DNA of 64,000 nucleotides from Candidatus Hydrogenedens sp. (GCA_035361075.1 DAOSBX010000005.1:54939-118938); one strand, 5' to 3'. Positions 55,790-64,000 are shown, counted from the first letter of the stretch. The notes: generated by a model not told the origin, from the letters alone. Numbers and translations are program-made.

Positions 55790-56092
55790 TTATGGAGTTC
55801 CAAATAGTTGTTCAAAATCCTTCTTAGCTTTTTCCTTCTGCTGTTCCCATGAAGAGTCAAGATTTTCAACCCTATCCTTTATCTCAAAGAAATCACAAAA
55901 ATTGGGTCCTTCTCTGTTTGCCACTTTATCTGTATTCGGTATTAAACAGTCGTTGGGTTTCCCGGGTAGGTACCAACGACAATTCATGCAACAATGAAGA
56001 TAAGCATTACATTTGGTACACGTCTCTTTCACACCAGGCTGTTTTTTGGTAAAACTTTCCCACGGTGTTCCACAACGATAACAACTTTTCAT
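55790..56092 (-). CDS. small cysteine-rich protein, probable zinc binding
   Basis: A 100-residue protein with CYRCG, ETCTKC, HCCMNCRWY and a later DCLIP and FCDFF, all within the first 75 residues, then an amphipathic helical tail. The paired CxxC motifs suggest one or two zinc ribbons. Similar short proteins exist in Verrucomicrobia-like bacteria, function unknown. GTG at 56098 is in frame, but AAAGG is spaced for the ATG at 56092. It lies upstream of the response-regulator gene on the same strand, divergent from clpS. Confidence 0.75.
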   Translation of the reverse strand: MKSCYRCGTPWESFTKKQPGVKETCTKCNAYLHCCMNCRWYLPGKPNDCLIPNTDKVANREGPNFCDFFEIKDRVENLDSSWEQQKEKAKKDFEQLFGTP

Positions 56093-56229
56093 AATCACAC
56101 CTTTGTGTTAGTACTTTATATTACAATAATAACTTTTAGCATATATTGTCAACTCTGATAAATCAATAGATAAAAAATTAAAGTAGAAATTTAGTATAAT
56201 ATATTGTAGAGTTAAATGAGGGAACATAT

Positions 56230-56538
56230 ATGTCATCGACAGGGACACAATACGAGAGTCATGTAAAAGATAAGAATATAGTAAACCTCCCTAAGTTGTA
56301 TCAAGTCCTACTTCATAACGACCATTACACGACGATGGAGTTTGTTGTGTTTATTCTTCAAAAGATTTTTAATAAACCTTATGAGGATGCCATGCGTATT
56401 ATGTTAAAAGTTCACCGTGAAGGTATCGGTGTTGCAGGTATATATATTCGTTCTGTTGCCGAGGCAAAAGTAGAAACAGTCCATAAATTAGCACGACAAA
56501 ATGGCTTTCCTTTGCGGTGTTCAATTAAGCCTGAATAA
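56230..56538 (+). CDS. clpS: ATP-dependent Clp protease adaptor ClpS
   Basis: A 102-residue N-degron adaptor that hands substrates with destabilising N-terminal residues to ClpA. YQVLLHNDHYTTMEFVVFIL has the substrate pocket Asn-Asp, and KVHREGIGVAGIY has the pocket His. The canonical NDDxTP reads NDHYTT here, keeping the first Asp. GAGGGA precedes the ATG. It is 65 bases from clpA. Confidence 0.96.
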   Translation: MSSTGTQYESHVKDKNIVNLPKLYQVLLHNDHYTTMEFVVFILQKIFNKPYEDAMRIMLKVHREGIGVAGIYIRSVAEAKVETVHKLARQNGFPLRCSIKPE

Positions 56539-56603
56539 AATGAATATTTTTGTTATTTATAATGTTTATTATAGAGAATCAAACATACAAGGTGATATAA
56601 ATT

Positions 56604-58883
56604 ATGTTAAGTAAACAAATACAACGTGCCATAGGTAATGCCCTAAAAGAAGCAAGAAAACGGAGACATGAGTATCTATGTCCTGAACATTTGCTTTATG
56701 TCTTATTAGATGACCCTTATGGAAAAGAAATCCTTACAAATTGTGGGTGTGATATAGAGAGACTTCGCAAAAAATTAAACAACTTCTTTGATGAGTATAT
56801 TGCAAAGGTTCCAAGAAGTGTTGATTTAAACTTACAACAAACGCCAGCGTTTGACAGGTTAATTCAACGTGCAGTATATCATGTTCAAAACTCAAGCAAG
56901 TCCGAAGTCGATGCGGGTGACATCCTCGCAGCATTTTTCGAAGAAGAAGACTCCCATGCTGCTTATTTCCTTTATCAAGAAGGCATTACCAGACTGGAAA
57001 TACTGGAATATATTACAAAAAATGAAGCTTATCCTTCTGATGAACAAGAGTTGAACATAGAAGAAGAACAACAAGCACGTACCAAAAAAACATCTCTTGT
57101 TTTGGAAAATTTCACTATCAATTTAGTCCAAAAAGCACGTAAAGGTAAGATAGACCCCGTTATTGGACGTGAACTCGAGATTCAACGAGCAATCCGTGTT
57201 CTCTGCCGTAGAAGAAAAAATAATCCTATTTTTGTGGGTGAACCTGGTGTCGGGAAAACAGCCATTGTAGAAGGATTAGCTCAGAGAATAGCCGATGCTA
57301 AAGTACCTGAAGCCCTTAAAAAAGTGGAAATACTAATGGTTGACCTGCCTGGAATGATTGCTGGAACTAAATATCGGGGTGATTTTGAACAAAGAATCAA
57401 ATCCCTTATTCAGGAAGTATTAAAGAAAAAAAATGTAATTCTATATTTTGACGAAATTCATACCCTTGTAGGAGCAGGTAGCACTACGGAATCAAGTATT
57501 GATGCCGCCTCAATACTTAAACCATTTTTAGCAAGTGGAGAGATTCACTGTATCGGTGCTACAACATACGAAGAATTTAAAAATCATTTCGAAAAAGATA
57601 GAGCCCTTTCAAGAAGGTTTCAAAAGATAGATGTGCATGAGCCATCTATTGACGAATGTATAGAGATTGTTCGTGGATTAAAAGAGAGTTATGAGAAACA
57701 TCATAATGTTACCTTTACAGAAGAGGCACTTATTGCCTCTGTTGATTTGTCCGCAAAATACCTAAACGACAGATTTTTACCTGACAAAGCAATTGATGTT
57801 TTAGATGAATCCGCCGCAATGGTACGTATCGAATCCAATCAAGAACAAATTACAGTTGATGTGAAAGATATTGAACGCACAATTGCAGATATGGCACAAA
57901 TTCCACTCAGAACGGTTAATTCCGCTGATAAAGAGAAATTAAAAAATCTCGAAAAAGAACTAAAGTCCGTCGTTTTCGGACAGGATGAAGCAATTGATAC
58001 AGTAGTCAAAGCTATCCGTCGTTCACGAGCAGGATTGGGAAAACCTAACCGACCTATTGGTTGTTTCTTATTTACTGGACCTACTGGTGTTGGTAAAACA
58101 GAAGTGGCAAGACAACTCGCCACCATTCTCGGGAATCATTTCGCAAGATATGATATGAGTGAATATATGGAAAAACATGCAGTCGCAAGACTTATTGGTG
58201 CCCCGCCAGGGTATGTAGGTTTTGAGCAAGGTGGAATTCTTGTAGACGAAATACGTCGTTATCCATATACAGTCCTTTTACTCGATGAAATAGAAAAGGC
58301 ACATCCCGACCTGTTTAATATCCTGCTTCAGGTGATGGATGAAGCAACATTGACTGATAATATGGGCAAAAAGGCAGATTTCCGTAATGTTATACTCATT
58401 ATGACTTCTAACGCAGGTGCAAGAGAACTGTATTCCCAATCTATTGGATTTACCATGTCTCAAAACGATGCTGAACGAAAAAGTATAAAAGCCATTGAAC
58501 AAACCATGTCCCCAGAATTCCGAAACCGATTAGATGCTATCGTCTCATTTAATCCGCTTAACATAGAAATAATGAAGCTAATCGTTGATAAGTTTATAAA
58601 TAGAATAAAGGCACAACTTATAGAAAAAGAAGTGGCAATCGAATTAAGCCCATCCGCACGCATCTACCTTGCAGAGAAAGGTTATGATACACGATTAGGT
58701 GCAAGACCCTTAGCCCGTCTGATACAGACAGAGATAGAAACACCCTTAGCAGATGAAATACTTTTCGGCAAACTTGAAAATGGTGGATATGTCTATATTG
58801 ACGTATCTAAAGACGATACTATAAACTTCGACTTTAACCAAAAAAATCGCGAAACAAACGTCTCAACATTATCTACCTCTTAA
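56604..58883 (+). CDS. clpA: ATP-dependent Clp protease ATP-binding subunit ClpA
   Basis: A 759-residue unfoldase with an N domain of two Clp-N repeats (residues 1-150), AAA+ domain 1 (GEPGVGKT; ILYFDEIHTL), no long M domain, and AAA+ domain 2 (GPTGVGKTE; VLLLDEIEKAH). A tripeptide IGF in SQSIGFTMSQ is the expected ClpP contact loop. It is paired with ClpS as in Proteobacteria. clpP is not in the window. Confidence 0.97.
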   Translation: MLSKQIQRAIGNALKEARKRRHEYLCPEHLLYVLLDDPYGKEILTNCGCDIERLRKKLNNFFDEYIAKVPRSVDLNLQQTPAFDRLIQRAVYHVQNSSKSEVDAGDILAAFFEEEDSHAAYFLYQEGITRLEILEYITKNEAYPSDEQELNIEEEQQARTKKTSLVLENFTINLVQKARKGKIDPVIGRELEIQRAIRVLCRRRKNNPIFVGEPGVGKTAIVEGLAQRIADAKVPEALKKVEILMVDLPGMIAGTKYRGDFEQRIKSLIQEVLKKKNVILYFDEIHTLVGAGSTTESSIDAASILKPFLASGEIHCIGATTYEEFKNHFEKDRALSRRFQKIDVHEPSIDECIEIVRGLKESYEKHHNVTFTEEALIASVDLSAKYLNDRFLPDKAIDVLDESAAMVRIESNQEQITVDVKDIERTIADMAQIPLRTVNSADKEKLKNLEKELKSVVFGQDEAIDTVVKAIRRSRAGLGKPNRPIGCFLFTGPTGVGKTEVARQLATILGNHFARYDMSEYMEKHAVARLIGAPPGYVGFEQGGILVDEIRRYPYTVLLLDEIEKAHPDLFNILLQVMDEATLTDNMGKKADFRNVILIMTSNAGARELYSQSIGFTMSQNDAERKSIKAIEQTMSPEFRNRLDAIVSFNPLNIEIMKLIVDKFINRIKAQLIEKEVAIELSPSARIYLAEKGYDTRLGARPLARLIQTEIETPLADEILFGKLENGGYVYIDVSKDDTINFDFNQKNRETNVSTLSTS

Positions 58884-58943
58884 AAACCATGTCTTATACT
58901 TTTTGACGTGTCCGACCTTTTCTACTCGTCCTAATTGTTCTTT

Positions 58944-59120
58944 TCATCTCTCACTACCGCCAAACAAATTAACTATAAACTCCTGTGGTGACTCTGGTTT
59001 AAACAATGCCCAGAAAAATAAAACAGGTGATGCAATTGTATAAAGTACTAGAAACAGTATATTACCAATCCAAATTGCGGGAACCATTAGAGCAAGAGCA
59101 AAATCTTTATTTTCTGTCAT
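58944..59120 (-). CDS. 58-residue membrane protein
   Basis: A short gene with an excellent ribosome binding site (GAGGAG, AATACT, ATG). The product starts MTENKDFALALM, has two hydrophobic stretches (about residues 8-30 and 31-41, VPAIWIGNILFLVLY and SPVLFFWALF) and ends in a short tail (KPESPQEFIVNLFGGSER). I do not recognise it. The codon pattern and clean initiation site make it a likely gene; nothing adjacent reveals a role. Confidence 0.6.
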   Translation of the reverse strand: MTENKDFALALMVPAIWIGNILFLVLYTIASPVLFFWALFKPESPQEFIVNLFGGSER

Positions 59121-59323
59121 AGTATTCTCCTCAAATTGTTTTTTAGTTATCTTTTACCCTTGATTACTACAATATTATTTTACCACAATCACTATTAAAT
59201 GTGTAATTCCTTAAATCTGTAATGAACAATATATTTGAACACTATGATTTCTCTTCACCTTTTTTTACTTTACCATTACAAAACGACACAAATTCGTTAT
59301 TAAAAATGTCTCTTACTGTGTGT

Positions 59324-59353
59324 TTGACTAAAAATAAGTGTGCGTCATACCAT
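59324..59353 (+). promoter_or_regulatory. possible promoter for the saccharopine-dehydrogenase-like gene
   Basis: TTGACT at 59324-59329 and TACCAT at 59348-59353 are 18 bases apart and about 47 bases before the start codon. The -10 matches TATAAT at only four positions. Confidence 0.3.
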
Positions 59354-59399
59354 TAAGAATATGTAAGATTATGTATGATTAAAAGGAAAGGAGACCGTT

Positions 59400-60500
59400 A
59401 TGCAAATATGTGTTTTAGGTGGATGTGGGGATATGGCAAAAGTTGCGCTCGAATTACTTGCAAAGGAAGATGATGTAACTTCCATTACCATTGCCGATAT
59501 TAATGTAGATAAGGCGCAACAAATTGCAAAAAATCTCGGTTTTAAGTTTTCAGCTAAATTTGTCAATGCAAAAGATAGAGCATCTCTAATTGACGCTGTT
59601 AGAGGGCATAATGTAGCATTGGGGTTTATCGGTCCATTTTATATGTTTGAACATGACATTATTGATGCATGTCTCGATGCAAAAGTGCCTTATGTGAGTA
59701 TTTGCGATGATTATGATGCCTATCTCTCTGCGATAACTCTAAATGAAAAGGCAAAAGATGCAGGAATTACAGTAATTGCAGGATTGGGAAACTCACCAGG
59801 AATAACTAATTTATTAGCAAAGAAAGGTTATGTATCCTTAGACAAACCAGAACGAATAGAAATCAATTGGGCTGGGGGTTCAGATGAAGATATCGGACCA
59901 GCAAATGTAAAACACGTATTGCATATTTTTAGCGGTTATACCCTGCAGTGGCGAGATGGAAAAGAAGTAAAAATTAAAACTGGTACAGAACGAAAAATAG
60001 TGGAGTTTCCTGAACCTATGGGCAAATTACCTGTCTATATTACGGGTCATGCGGAATCCGTGTCTGTCCCACGCAATTTGCCAGGTTTGACGTATGTATC
60101 ACTACATGGGGGTATTCACCCACCATATATTGCACGTTTAGCCACATTTTTAGGCTCCCTCGGATTAACGAATACCTCGCGAAAACGGGAAATATTAACC
60201 AAAATTCTTTTGCCACTGGTTAATATGGGCATCTTCTCAAAAGGAGGTATCGACCAGTCCGTATTCCGTATAGATGTGTATGGTGAGAAGAATGGAAAAC
60301 CAACACATCATTATTATTCTGGTGTAGGGCACATCGCTGAGATAACGAGTATCCCCGCAGTTGAAGGGGCACTAATGATAGCGCGTGGCGAATTAAATAA
60401 ACCTGGGGTACACTCCGCCGAATCCGCTATCGACGATGTTGATGCATTCCTAAATCGTTTGAAAAATCGCAATGTAAAGCTCTTCTACTATGAGGAATAA
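59400..60500 (+). CDS. saccharopine dehydrogenase-like NAD(P)-binding protein
   Basis: A 366-residue protein. The Rossmann motif is VLGGCGDMAKVALELLA, followed by ITIADINVDKAQQIA and the family block VSICDDYDAYLSAI. ITVIAGLGNSPGITNLLAKK is characteristic of the saccharopine dehydrogenase superfamily. The exact substrate (saccharopine, carboxynorspermidine, trans-acting homologues) cannot be decided. AAAGGAG is placed well. The gene is monocistronic. Confidence 0.88.
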   Translation: MQICVLGGCGDMAKVALELLAKEDDVTSITIADINVDKAQQIAKNLGFKFSAKFVNAKDRASLIDAVRGHNVALGFIGPFYMFEHDIIDACLDAKVPYVSICDDYDAYLSAITLNEKAKDAGITVIAGLGNSPGITNLLAKKGYVSLDKPERIEINWAGGSDEDIGPANVKHVLHIFSGYTLQWRDGKEVKIKTGTERKIVEFPEPMGKLPVYITGHAESVSVPRNLPGLTYVSLHGGIHPPYIARLATFLGSLGLTNTSRKREILTKILLPLVNMGIFSKGGIDQSVFRIDVYGEKNGKPTHHYYSGVGHIAEITSIPAVEGALMIARGELNKPGVHSAESAIDDVDAFLNRLKNRNVKLFYYEE

Positions 60501-60503
60501 TAT

Positions 60504-60526
60504 ACAAGTTTATATGTCCAACTTGT
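60504..60526. repeat. 7-bp inverted repeat after the saccharopine-dehydrogenase-like gene
   Basis: ACAAGTT (60504-60510) and AACTTGT (60520-60526) form a perfect stem with a nine-base loop, four bases after the stop. There is no T run, so it is a weak terminator candidate at most. Confidence 0.4.
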
Positions 60527-60584
60527 CCTAATTATCTGAAAAGTCTGACATGTCTGAAAATCTGAAATTATTCACCGAATATTT

Positions 60585-61262
60585 TTATTTTTCTAATTTT
60601 TTGTGAGAAAACCACCAATCATAGCATTCATAACCACCTTCTTTAGCTTTAGCCAAACGTTCTCTGGCACTATTCGTATCAGTAGGTGGTGGTATAATTA
60701 CACGGTCCTTAATTAATTCATTATGAGGCCAATTCTCAGGCATTGCAACCTTATATTTATCGGCAATTTGTAACGCCTCTACAATTCGAACGACTTCGTC
60801 AATGTTTCTACCTACCTCTTGAGGATAATAAATAATCAACCGTATTTTTGACTTGTCATCAACGACAAATACTGCCCGAACTGTATTTGTTCCTTTTCCC
60901 GGATGGACCAGCCCCAGAGTATTTGCTACTGCACCATTGTCCGCTATAATGGGAAATTGAATATCAATTCCTAACTTTTCCCGTATCCATTCTTCCCACT
61001 TTATATGCGAGAACACCTGGTCCATACTAAGACCTATCAACTCACAATTCAACGCCTTAAACTTTTCATACCGATTTTGAAATGCTACAAACTCTGTAGT
61101 GCATACAGGTGTAAAATCCGCTGGATGGCTGAACAAGACAAACCATTTTCCTGCAAACACTTTAGGTAATTCTATCTTGCCATGTGTCGTCATTACATTC
61201 ATTGTAGGAAAATCATCTCCTAATAGCGGAATCCCTTGTTTTGAAACGTCTGGATTACTCAT
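60585..61262 (-). CDS. peroxiredoxin (Prx6-like)
   Basis: A 225-residue thiol peroxidase that destroys H2O2 and organic hydroperoxides. The peroxidatic Cys lies in DFTPVCTTEFVAF, with the catalytic Arg in VRAVFVVDDKSKIRLIIYYP. A later Cys (GYECYDWWF) near the C-terminus could resolve the disulphide, as in archaeal Prx6. A GTG occurs upstream in frame, but GGAG fits the ATG at 61262. It stands alone. Confidence 0.95.
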   Translation of the reverse strand: MSNPDVSKQGIPLLGDDFPTMNVMTTHGKIELPKVFAGKWFVLFSHPADFTPVCTTEFVAFQNRYEKFKALNCELIGLSMDQVFSHIKWEEWIREKLGIDIQFPIIADNGAVANTLGLVHPGKGTNTVRAVFVVDDKSKIRLIIYYPQEVGRNIDEVVRIVEALQIADKYKVAMPENWPHNELIKDRVIIPPPTDTNSARERLAKAKEGGYECYDWWFSHKKLEK

Positions 61263-61379
61263 AAACACTCTCCTTTCTTTCTGGTTAGACGGTTATGTTA
61301 TATAGTTTATGTTAACATAAAAATATTCAAAATATAAAACGTATAAATTACAAGTAATTAATACTGCTCCTCTTACATT
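61263..61379. other. short AT-rich intergenic region
   Basis: 117 bases between the methyltransferase end and the peroxiredoxin start, both minus strand. Rich in A and T with nothing recognisable other than the AAAGGAG binding site for the peroxiredoxin. Confidence 0.4.
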
Positions 61380-62333
61380 TTAAATTCTTTTCTGGTCTTT
61401 CATTGTATTCCGTTCCCAAAATACTCCACCAACATAACCTTGGATTGTTTTGTCTTCCTCTGCTAATTCTAAACGTTTTTCTGCTAAACAGCAATAAGTC
61501 TCATCTATTTCGACACCGCAGTAGTGTCGACCTAATTTCTTTGCTACAACACAAGTAGTCCCTACACCCGAAAACGGGTCAAAAACAAAATCCCCTTCTT
61601 TAGAACTGGCAAGGATAATTTTAGCCACAAGTTTTTCTGGTTTCTGTGTCGGATGGTCAGTATTCTCAGGCATAGACCAAAATGGAACAGTTATATCTGT
61701 CCATAGATTCGATGGATATGTTAGCCGATAATTGCCATCTTGTTCACTTTTCCAATCTTTAGGTTTACCTGCCTCGTCCCTGTAAGGTGCAACTACTTTC
61801 CGTTTCAGCATAACTGCTTTACTATTGAAATAGAACTTATTGGACACAGTACCGAACCAGATATCCTCTGAGCAGTTTTTCCAGTTACTTAGAGCACCTC
61901 GACCTTTTTCCCGTTCCCATGTAATTCGGTTTTGAACCTTAAAGTATTTAGACATCACACGATAAATTGCTGAGGAAGATTTCCAATCACCGCAAATATA
62001 AATGGAAGCAGTTGGTTTTAGTATTCTTCTTAATGGATTTAACCATGATTCTATCCAGTCCTCATACGCTTCTTCAGACATTTCACGGAATTGATTGGCA
62101 TTAAACTGCTTACGTAAATTATATGGTGGATCTATAAACAACAAATCTACAAATAATGTTGGTAAAAAATCGATAATTTTAAATAGGTCTTGATGAATTA
62201 TTTTGTTTGTTATCTTACCTACCGAGACAGGATGGCTAATATATAAAAACCGTTTTTTATAATTTTGTATCTCCCGTTTTGTTAGCGTTATTGTTCTATT
62301 TCGTTCTGCTCTACGATTACTTTTTACAGACAT
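61380..62333 (-). CDS. solitary site-specific DNA methyltransferase (beta-type, N6-adenine or N4-cytosine)
   Basis: A 317-residue methyltransferase. The catalytic DPPY is in LLFIDPPYNLRKQF (about 64-77), and the SAM-binding FxGxG follows near the C-terminus as VFDPFSGVGTTCVVAKKLGR, so the motif order is beta type. FWSMPENTDHPTQKP is the usual block before it. DPPY suggests N6-adenine methylation. No restriction enzyme lies next to it, so it is an orphan enzyme or one from a lost system. Recognition sequence unknown. Confidence 0.9.
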   Translation of the reverse strand: MSVKSNRRAERNRTITLTKREIQNYKKRFLYISHPVSVGKITNKIIHQDLFKIIDFLPTLFVDLLFIDPPYNLRKQFNANQFREMSEEAYEDWIESWLNPLRRILKPTASIYICGDWKSSSAIYRVMSKYFKVQNRITWEREKGRGALSNWKNCSEDIWFGTVSNKFYFNSKAVMLKRKVVAPYRDEAGKPKDWKSEQDGNYRLTYPSNLWTDITVPFWSMPENTDHPTQKPEKLVAKIILASSKEGDFVFDPFSGVGTTCVVAKKLGRHYCGVEIDETYCCLAEKRLELAEEDKTIQGYVGGVFWERNTMKDQKRI

Positions 62334-62710
62334 ATTTCCATCTCGTTACTTTATTCTTTTAGTTTAGACATAGTATTGAAAATGTAATTGCATTATAAAA
62401 TAAAGAATCTCTTTCCTATCTTGATTTCAACACCTTACAAATAAATTAGCTACTTTTTTAATCAATATACTTTAAGTGTTATTAATAACAGAATAAAAAG
62501 ACTGACTGTAAAAATAATCTAAATACTGCTTTATTATAACTTATCGTATTTAATAAGAGGAATTGATTGTTATAGAGAGAATAATAATCGTTTAAACCTT
62601 ATAAAGAGTATCAAAAACAATAAATACGATATTCATTTTTAACCTTTATATGGTATAATTTCTACAAACTATAAAAAATAAATATCAAAAATTTAGTGAG
62701 GCAAAAGGAT
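62334..62710. other. 377-base AT-rich intergenic region
   Basis: Between divergent genes (methyltransferase minus, surface protein plus). Very AT-rich, with no open frame and no clear hairpin. A -10-like TATAAT at 62654-62659 is 51 bases before the surface-protein start codon. Confidence 0.5.
62631..62659 (+). promoter_or_regulatory. possible promoter for the GLUG/PASTA surface protein gene
   Basis: TATAAT at 62654-62659 has a weak TTCATT about 16 bases upstream. AGGAT lies right before the ATG. A tentative call. Confidence 0.3.
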
Positions 62711-64000
62711 ATGAAAAAAGTATTACTTCAAGTAAAAACAAAAAAGTCAAATATTATTTACTGCTATGTCTTGTTATCACTTGTCTTTTTAATGAACAAC
62801 GCTTTTAGTGTTATATCAATTGATACAATCGAAAAGTTAAGCAAGATTGGTAAAGACCCTGACTACCCCATGGATGGGGAGTACGAAATTACTCAAGACA
62901 TTGATGCGAGAGAAACATTAACTTGGAATCTTAATACAGGATTTGAATCTATTGGAAGTGAAAATAATCGTTTTATGGGTAAGTTGAATGGTAATAACCA
63001 TGTTATTTGGGGTTTATATATAAATTCACCAAAACTTAATTATAAGGGTTTGTTCGGCAGTATCGGTAACACTGCAGTTATAAGTAATTTAGGATTACAA
63101 GATGTTAATATATCAGGTAGATATTATGTAGGAGGTATTACCGCTCAAAATTATGGAGGAAAAATTGAAAATTGTTTTGTTGTAGGTGGTTCTATTTCTG
63201 GAGAATCAAGTGTAGGTGGTATTGTTGGAGATAATTATGGACAAGTTTATGAATGCTATTCAATAGTAAAAATTATAGGTTCAAAAAACAATAGTAGTAA
63301 CATTGGCGGATTAATTGGTTACAATAATCAGATGGGGAGTATTGTATACTGCTATTCGGCTGGATACATAAACGCTTCTGGCACGTATATAGGTGGTTTA
63401 ATCGGAGCAAATGGTAATAGAACAATGGAAAATACAAGTTATTGGGATATAGATGTATCAGGACAAACCACTTCCGCCCATGGTATAGGAAAAAATTCAA
63501 GCGAGATGAGGAAGATGTCTACTTTTGTAGATTGGGATTTTGTGAATTGCTGGCAGATAAAGGAAAATGTAACATATCCATATTTCGTAAACCAGAACGT
63601 ATTCATCCCAAATTTAGAACAAAAAGATAAAGATGAATCAATAACTCTGCTGAACAATCAATATTTAGTCATAGCAGAGATTACTCAACAATGTAGTAAC
63701 GATATTCCTCAAAATAAAGTAATTAGTAGTTCCCCTGGATTTGGTGAGGTAATATTTCAGGGAAATACCGTGTCACTTTTAGTATCTACGGGTCCATGTT
63801 CGGAAGGTGAGGGTATAATAGAAGGTGAAGGAGTATTGGAAGGGGTTTTAGAAGGCACATCGGAAGGCGAGGGAGTGCTGGAAGGCGTTCTAGAGGGCAT
63901 ATCGGAGGGAGAAGGTGCCCAAGAAGGTGAAGGAATAACAGAAGGAACGACAGAGGGAATATTGGAAGGCGAGGGGGTAATAGAAGGAGAAGGGTTGTTT
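62711..64000 (+). CDS. secreted GLUG/PASTA-like protein with EGxx-repeat tail (3' end outside window)
   Basis: An open frame of 430 codons runs to the right edge. It has a signal peptide (residues about 16-33, IYCYVLLSLVFLMNNAFS). Four GLUG-type repeats at about 139-245 follow (VGGITAQNYGGKIENC, VGGIVGDNYGQVYECYS, IGGLIGYNNQMGSIVYCYS, IGGLIGANGN), with the usual closing block YWDIDVSGQ and WDFVNCWQI. Residues about 310-363 look like a PASTA-type domain ending VSLLVSTGPC. From residue 365 the chain is EGxx repeats (EGEG, EGVL, EGIS). Probably a surface adhesin; binding role is inferred. Confidence 0.82.
   Translation, partial: MKKVLLQVKTKKSNIIYCYVLLSLVFLMNNAFSVISIDTIEKLSKIGKDPDYPMDGEYEITQDIDARETLTWNLNTGFESIGSENNRFMGKLNGNNHVIWGLYINSPKLNYKGLFGSIGNTAVISNLGLQDVNISGRYYVGGITAQNYGGKIENCFVVGGSISGESSVGGIVGDNYGQVYECYSIVKIIGSKNNSSNIGGLIGYNNQMGSIVYCYSAGYINASGTYIGGLIGANGNRTMENTSYWDIDVSGQTTSAHGIGKNSSEMRKMSTFVDWDFVNCWQIKENVTYPYFVNQNVFIPNLEQKDKDESITLLNNQYLVIAEITQQCSNDIPQNKVISSSPGFGEVIFQGNTVSLLVSTGPCSEGEGIIEGEGVLEGVLEGTSEGEGVLEGVLEGISEGEGAQEGEGITEGTTEGILEGEGVIEGEGLF
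63803..64000 (+). repeat. coding EGxx tetrapeptide repeat array
   Basis: From 63803 the frame reads in 12-base units encoding E-G-x-x, with many EGEG and VLEG variants; codons vary (GAA/GAG, GGT/GGC/GGA), so the repeat is kept at the protein level and not as fresh DNA copies. It continues past the window end. Confidence 0.8.

Noticed and set aside
56195..56200. TATAAT before clpS as a promoter
   Set aside because: No acceptable -35 or extended -10 element at the right distance; the AT-rich setting makes chance matches likely.
63803..64000. The EGxx repeat as a CRISPR or minisatellite
   Set aside because: It keeps one reading frame, third-codon bases vary, and there are no constant repeats with unique spacers.

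Overview
The window is a gene-dense, AT-rich stretch of bacterial chromosome with ordinary bacterial operons, leaderless-looking gaps of only a few bases, and good AGGAGG-type ribosome binding sites. No rRNA, phage, insertion sequence or CRISPR array is visible. The mixture of PVC/FCB-like features points to a Gram-negative-type (outer membrane) bacterium outside the well-studied phyla. These features are several Gfo/Idh/MocA oxidoreductases (one with a twin-arginine leader), a DUF1080 lipoprotein, an FG-GAP protein, GH4 glycosidases, an ExbD protein, an alginate-export-type beta-barrel, and secreted proteins with a paired ELLRxxQxFN dockerin-like module or an EGxx-repeat tail. My best guess is a member of the Hydrogenedentota (NKB19) or a close neighbour; this is an inference from protein style, not a proven placement.

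Layout. 0-5 kb: the tail of a degenerate GGDEF protein, a GNAT acetyltransferase, a small membrane protein, an EF-G2-type GTPase and a membrane-anchored MEMO protein. 4.7-7.9 kb (minus): galK, dgt and an overlapping purine nucleoside phosphorylase. 8-12.7 kb: a divergent GT-B-like protein, a Gfo/Idh/MocA protein, a GDPD-like secreted enzyme, a hotdog thioesterase and a PPi-type phosphofructokinase. 13-17.4 kb (minus): a tight operon tlyA-recN-LOG-like-beta-CASP nuclease. 17.5-22 kb: a cohesin/dockerin-like secreted protein, an SGNH hydrolase, a response regulator with a degenerate GGDEF domain, ExbD and a membrane TPR protein. 22-26 kb (plus): GH4 glycosidase, purC, purF. 25.9-29.7 kb (minus): an ECF sigma/anti-sigma/Spy-like operon, cysS, tRNA-Leu(TAA) and tRNA-Cys. 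29.7-36.5 kb: a PAS protein, YjbQ, an ABC-2 exporter pair, dprA, a DUF1080 lipoprotein, a nucleotidyltransferase, a tiny duplicated zinc-finger protein and tRNA-Leu(AAG). 36.6-39 kb: a nitroreductase and an outer-membrane barrel. 39-45.6 kb (minus): a five-gene carbohydrate-related operon. 45.7-54.3 kb: a PAS/histidine-kinase-like protein without an ATPase domain, dnaE, cinA C-domain, uracil-DNA glycosylase, a stand-alone IMP cyclohydrolase-like domain and purD. 54.3-64 kb: a sigma-54 response regulator, a Cys-rich protein, clpS-clpA, a small membrane protein, a saccharopine-dehydrogenase-like protein, a peroxiredoxin, a solitary DNA methyltransferase, and the start of a large GLUG/PASTA/EGxx surface protein that runs off the window.

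How it fits together. Much is housekeeping: purine synthesis and salvage, DNA replication and repair, translation and proteolysis. The accessory part centres on NAD-dependent sugar chemistry (two GH4 enzymes, two Gfo/Idh/MocA proteins, DUF1080) and on secreted or surface proteins. The observations most worth checking are an apparent ATT start codon for the sigma-54 regulator, the dgt-PNP overlap, the five-gene GH4/Gfo-Idh/HEAT/FG-GAP operon, the half-PurH with a lost NLYPF motif, the tRNA-Leu(AAG), and the dockerin-like and EGxx-repeat proteins. I did not find a defence island or biosynthetic cluster that I could call a clearly new system.
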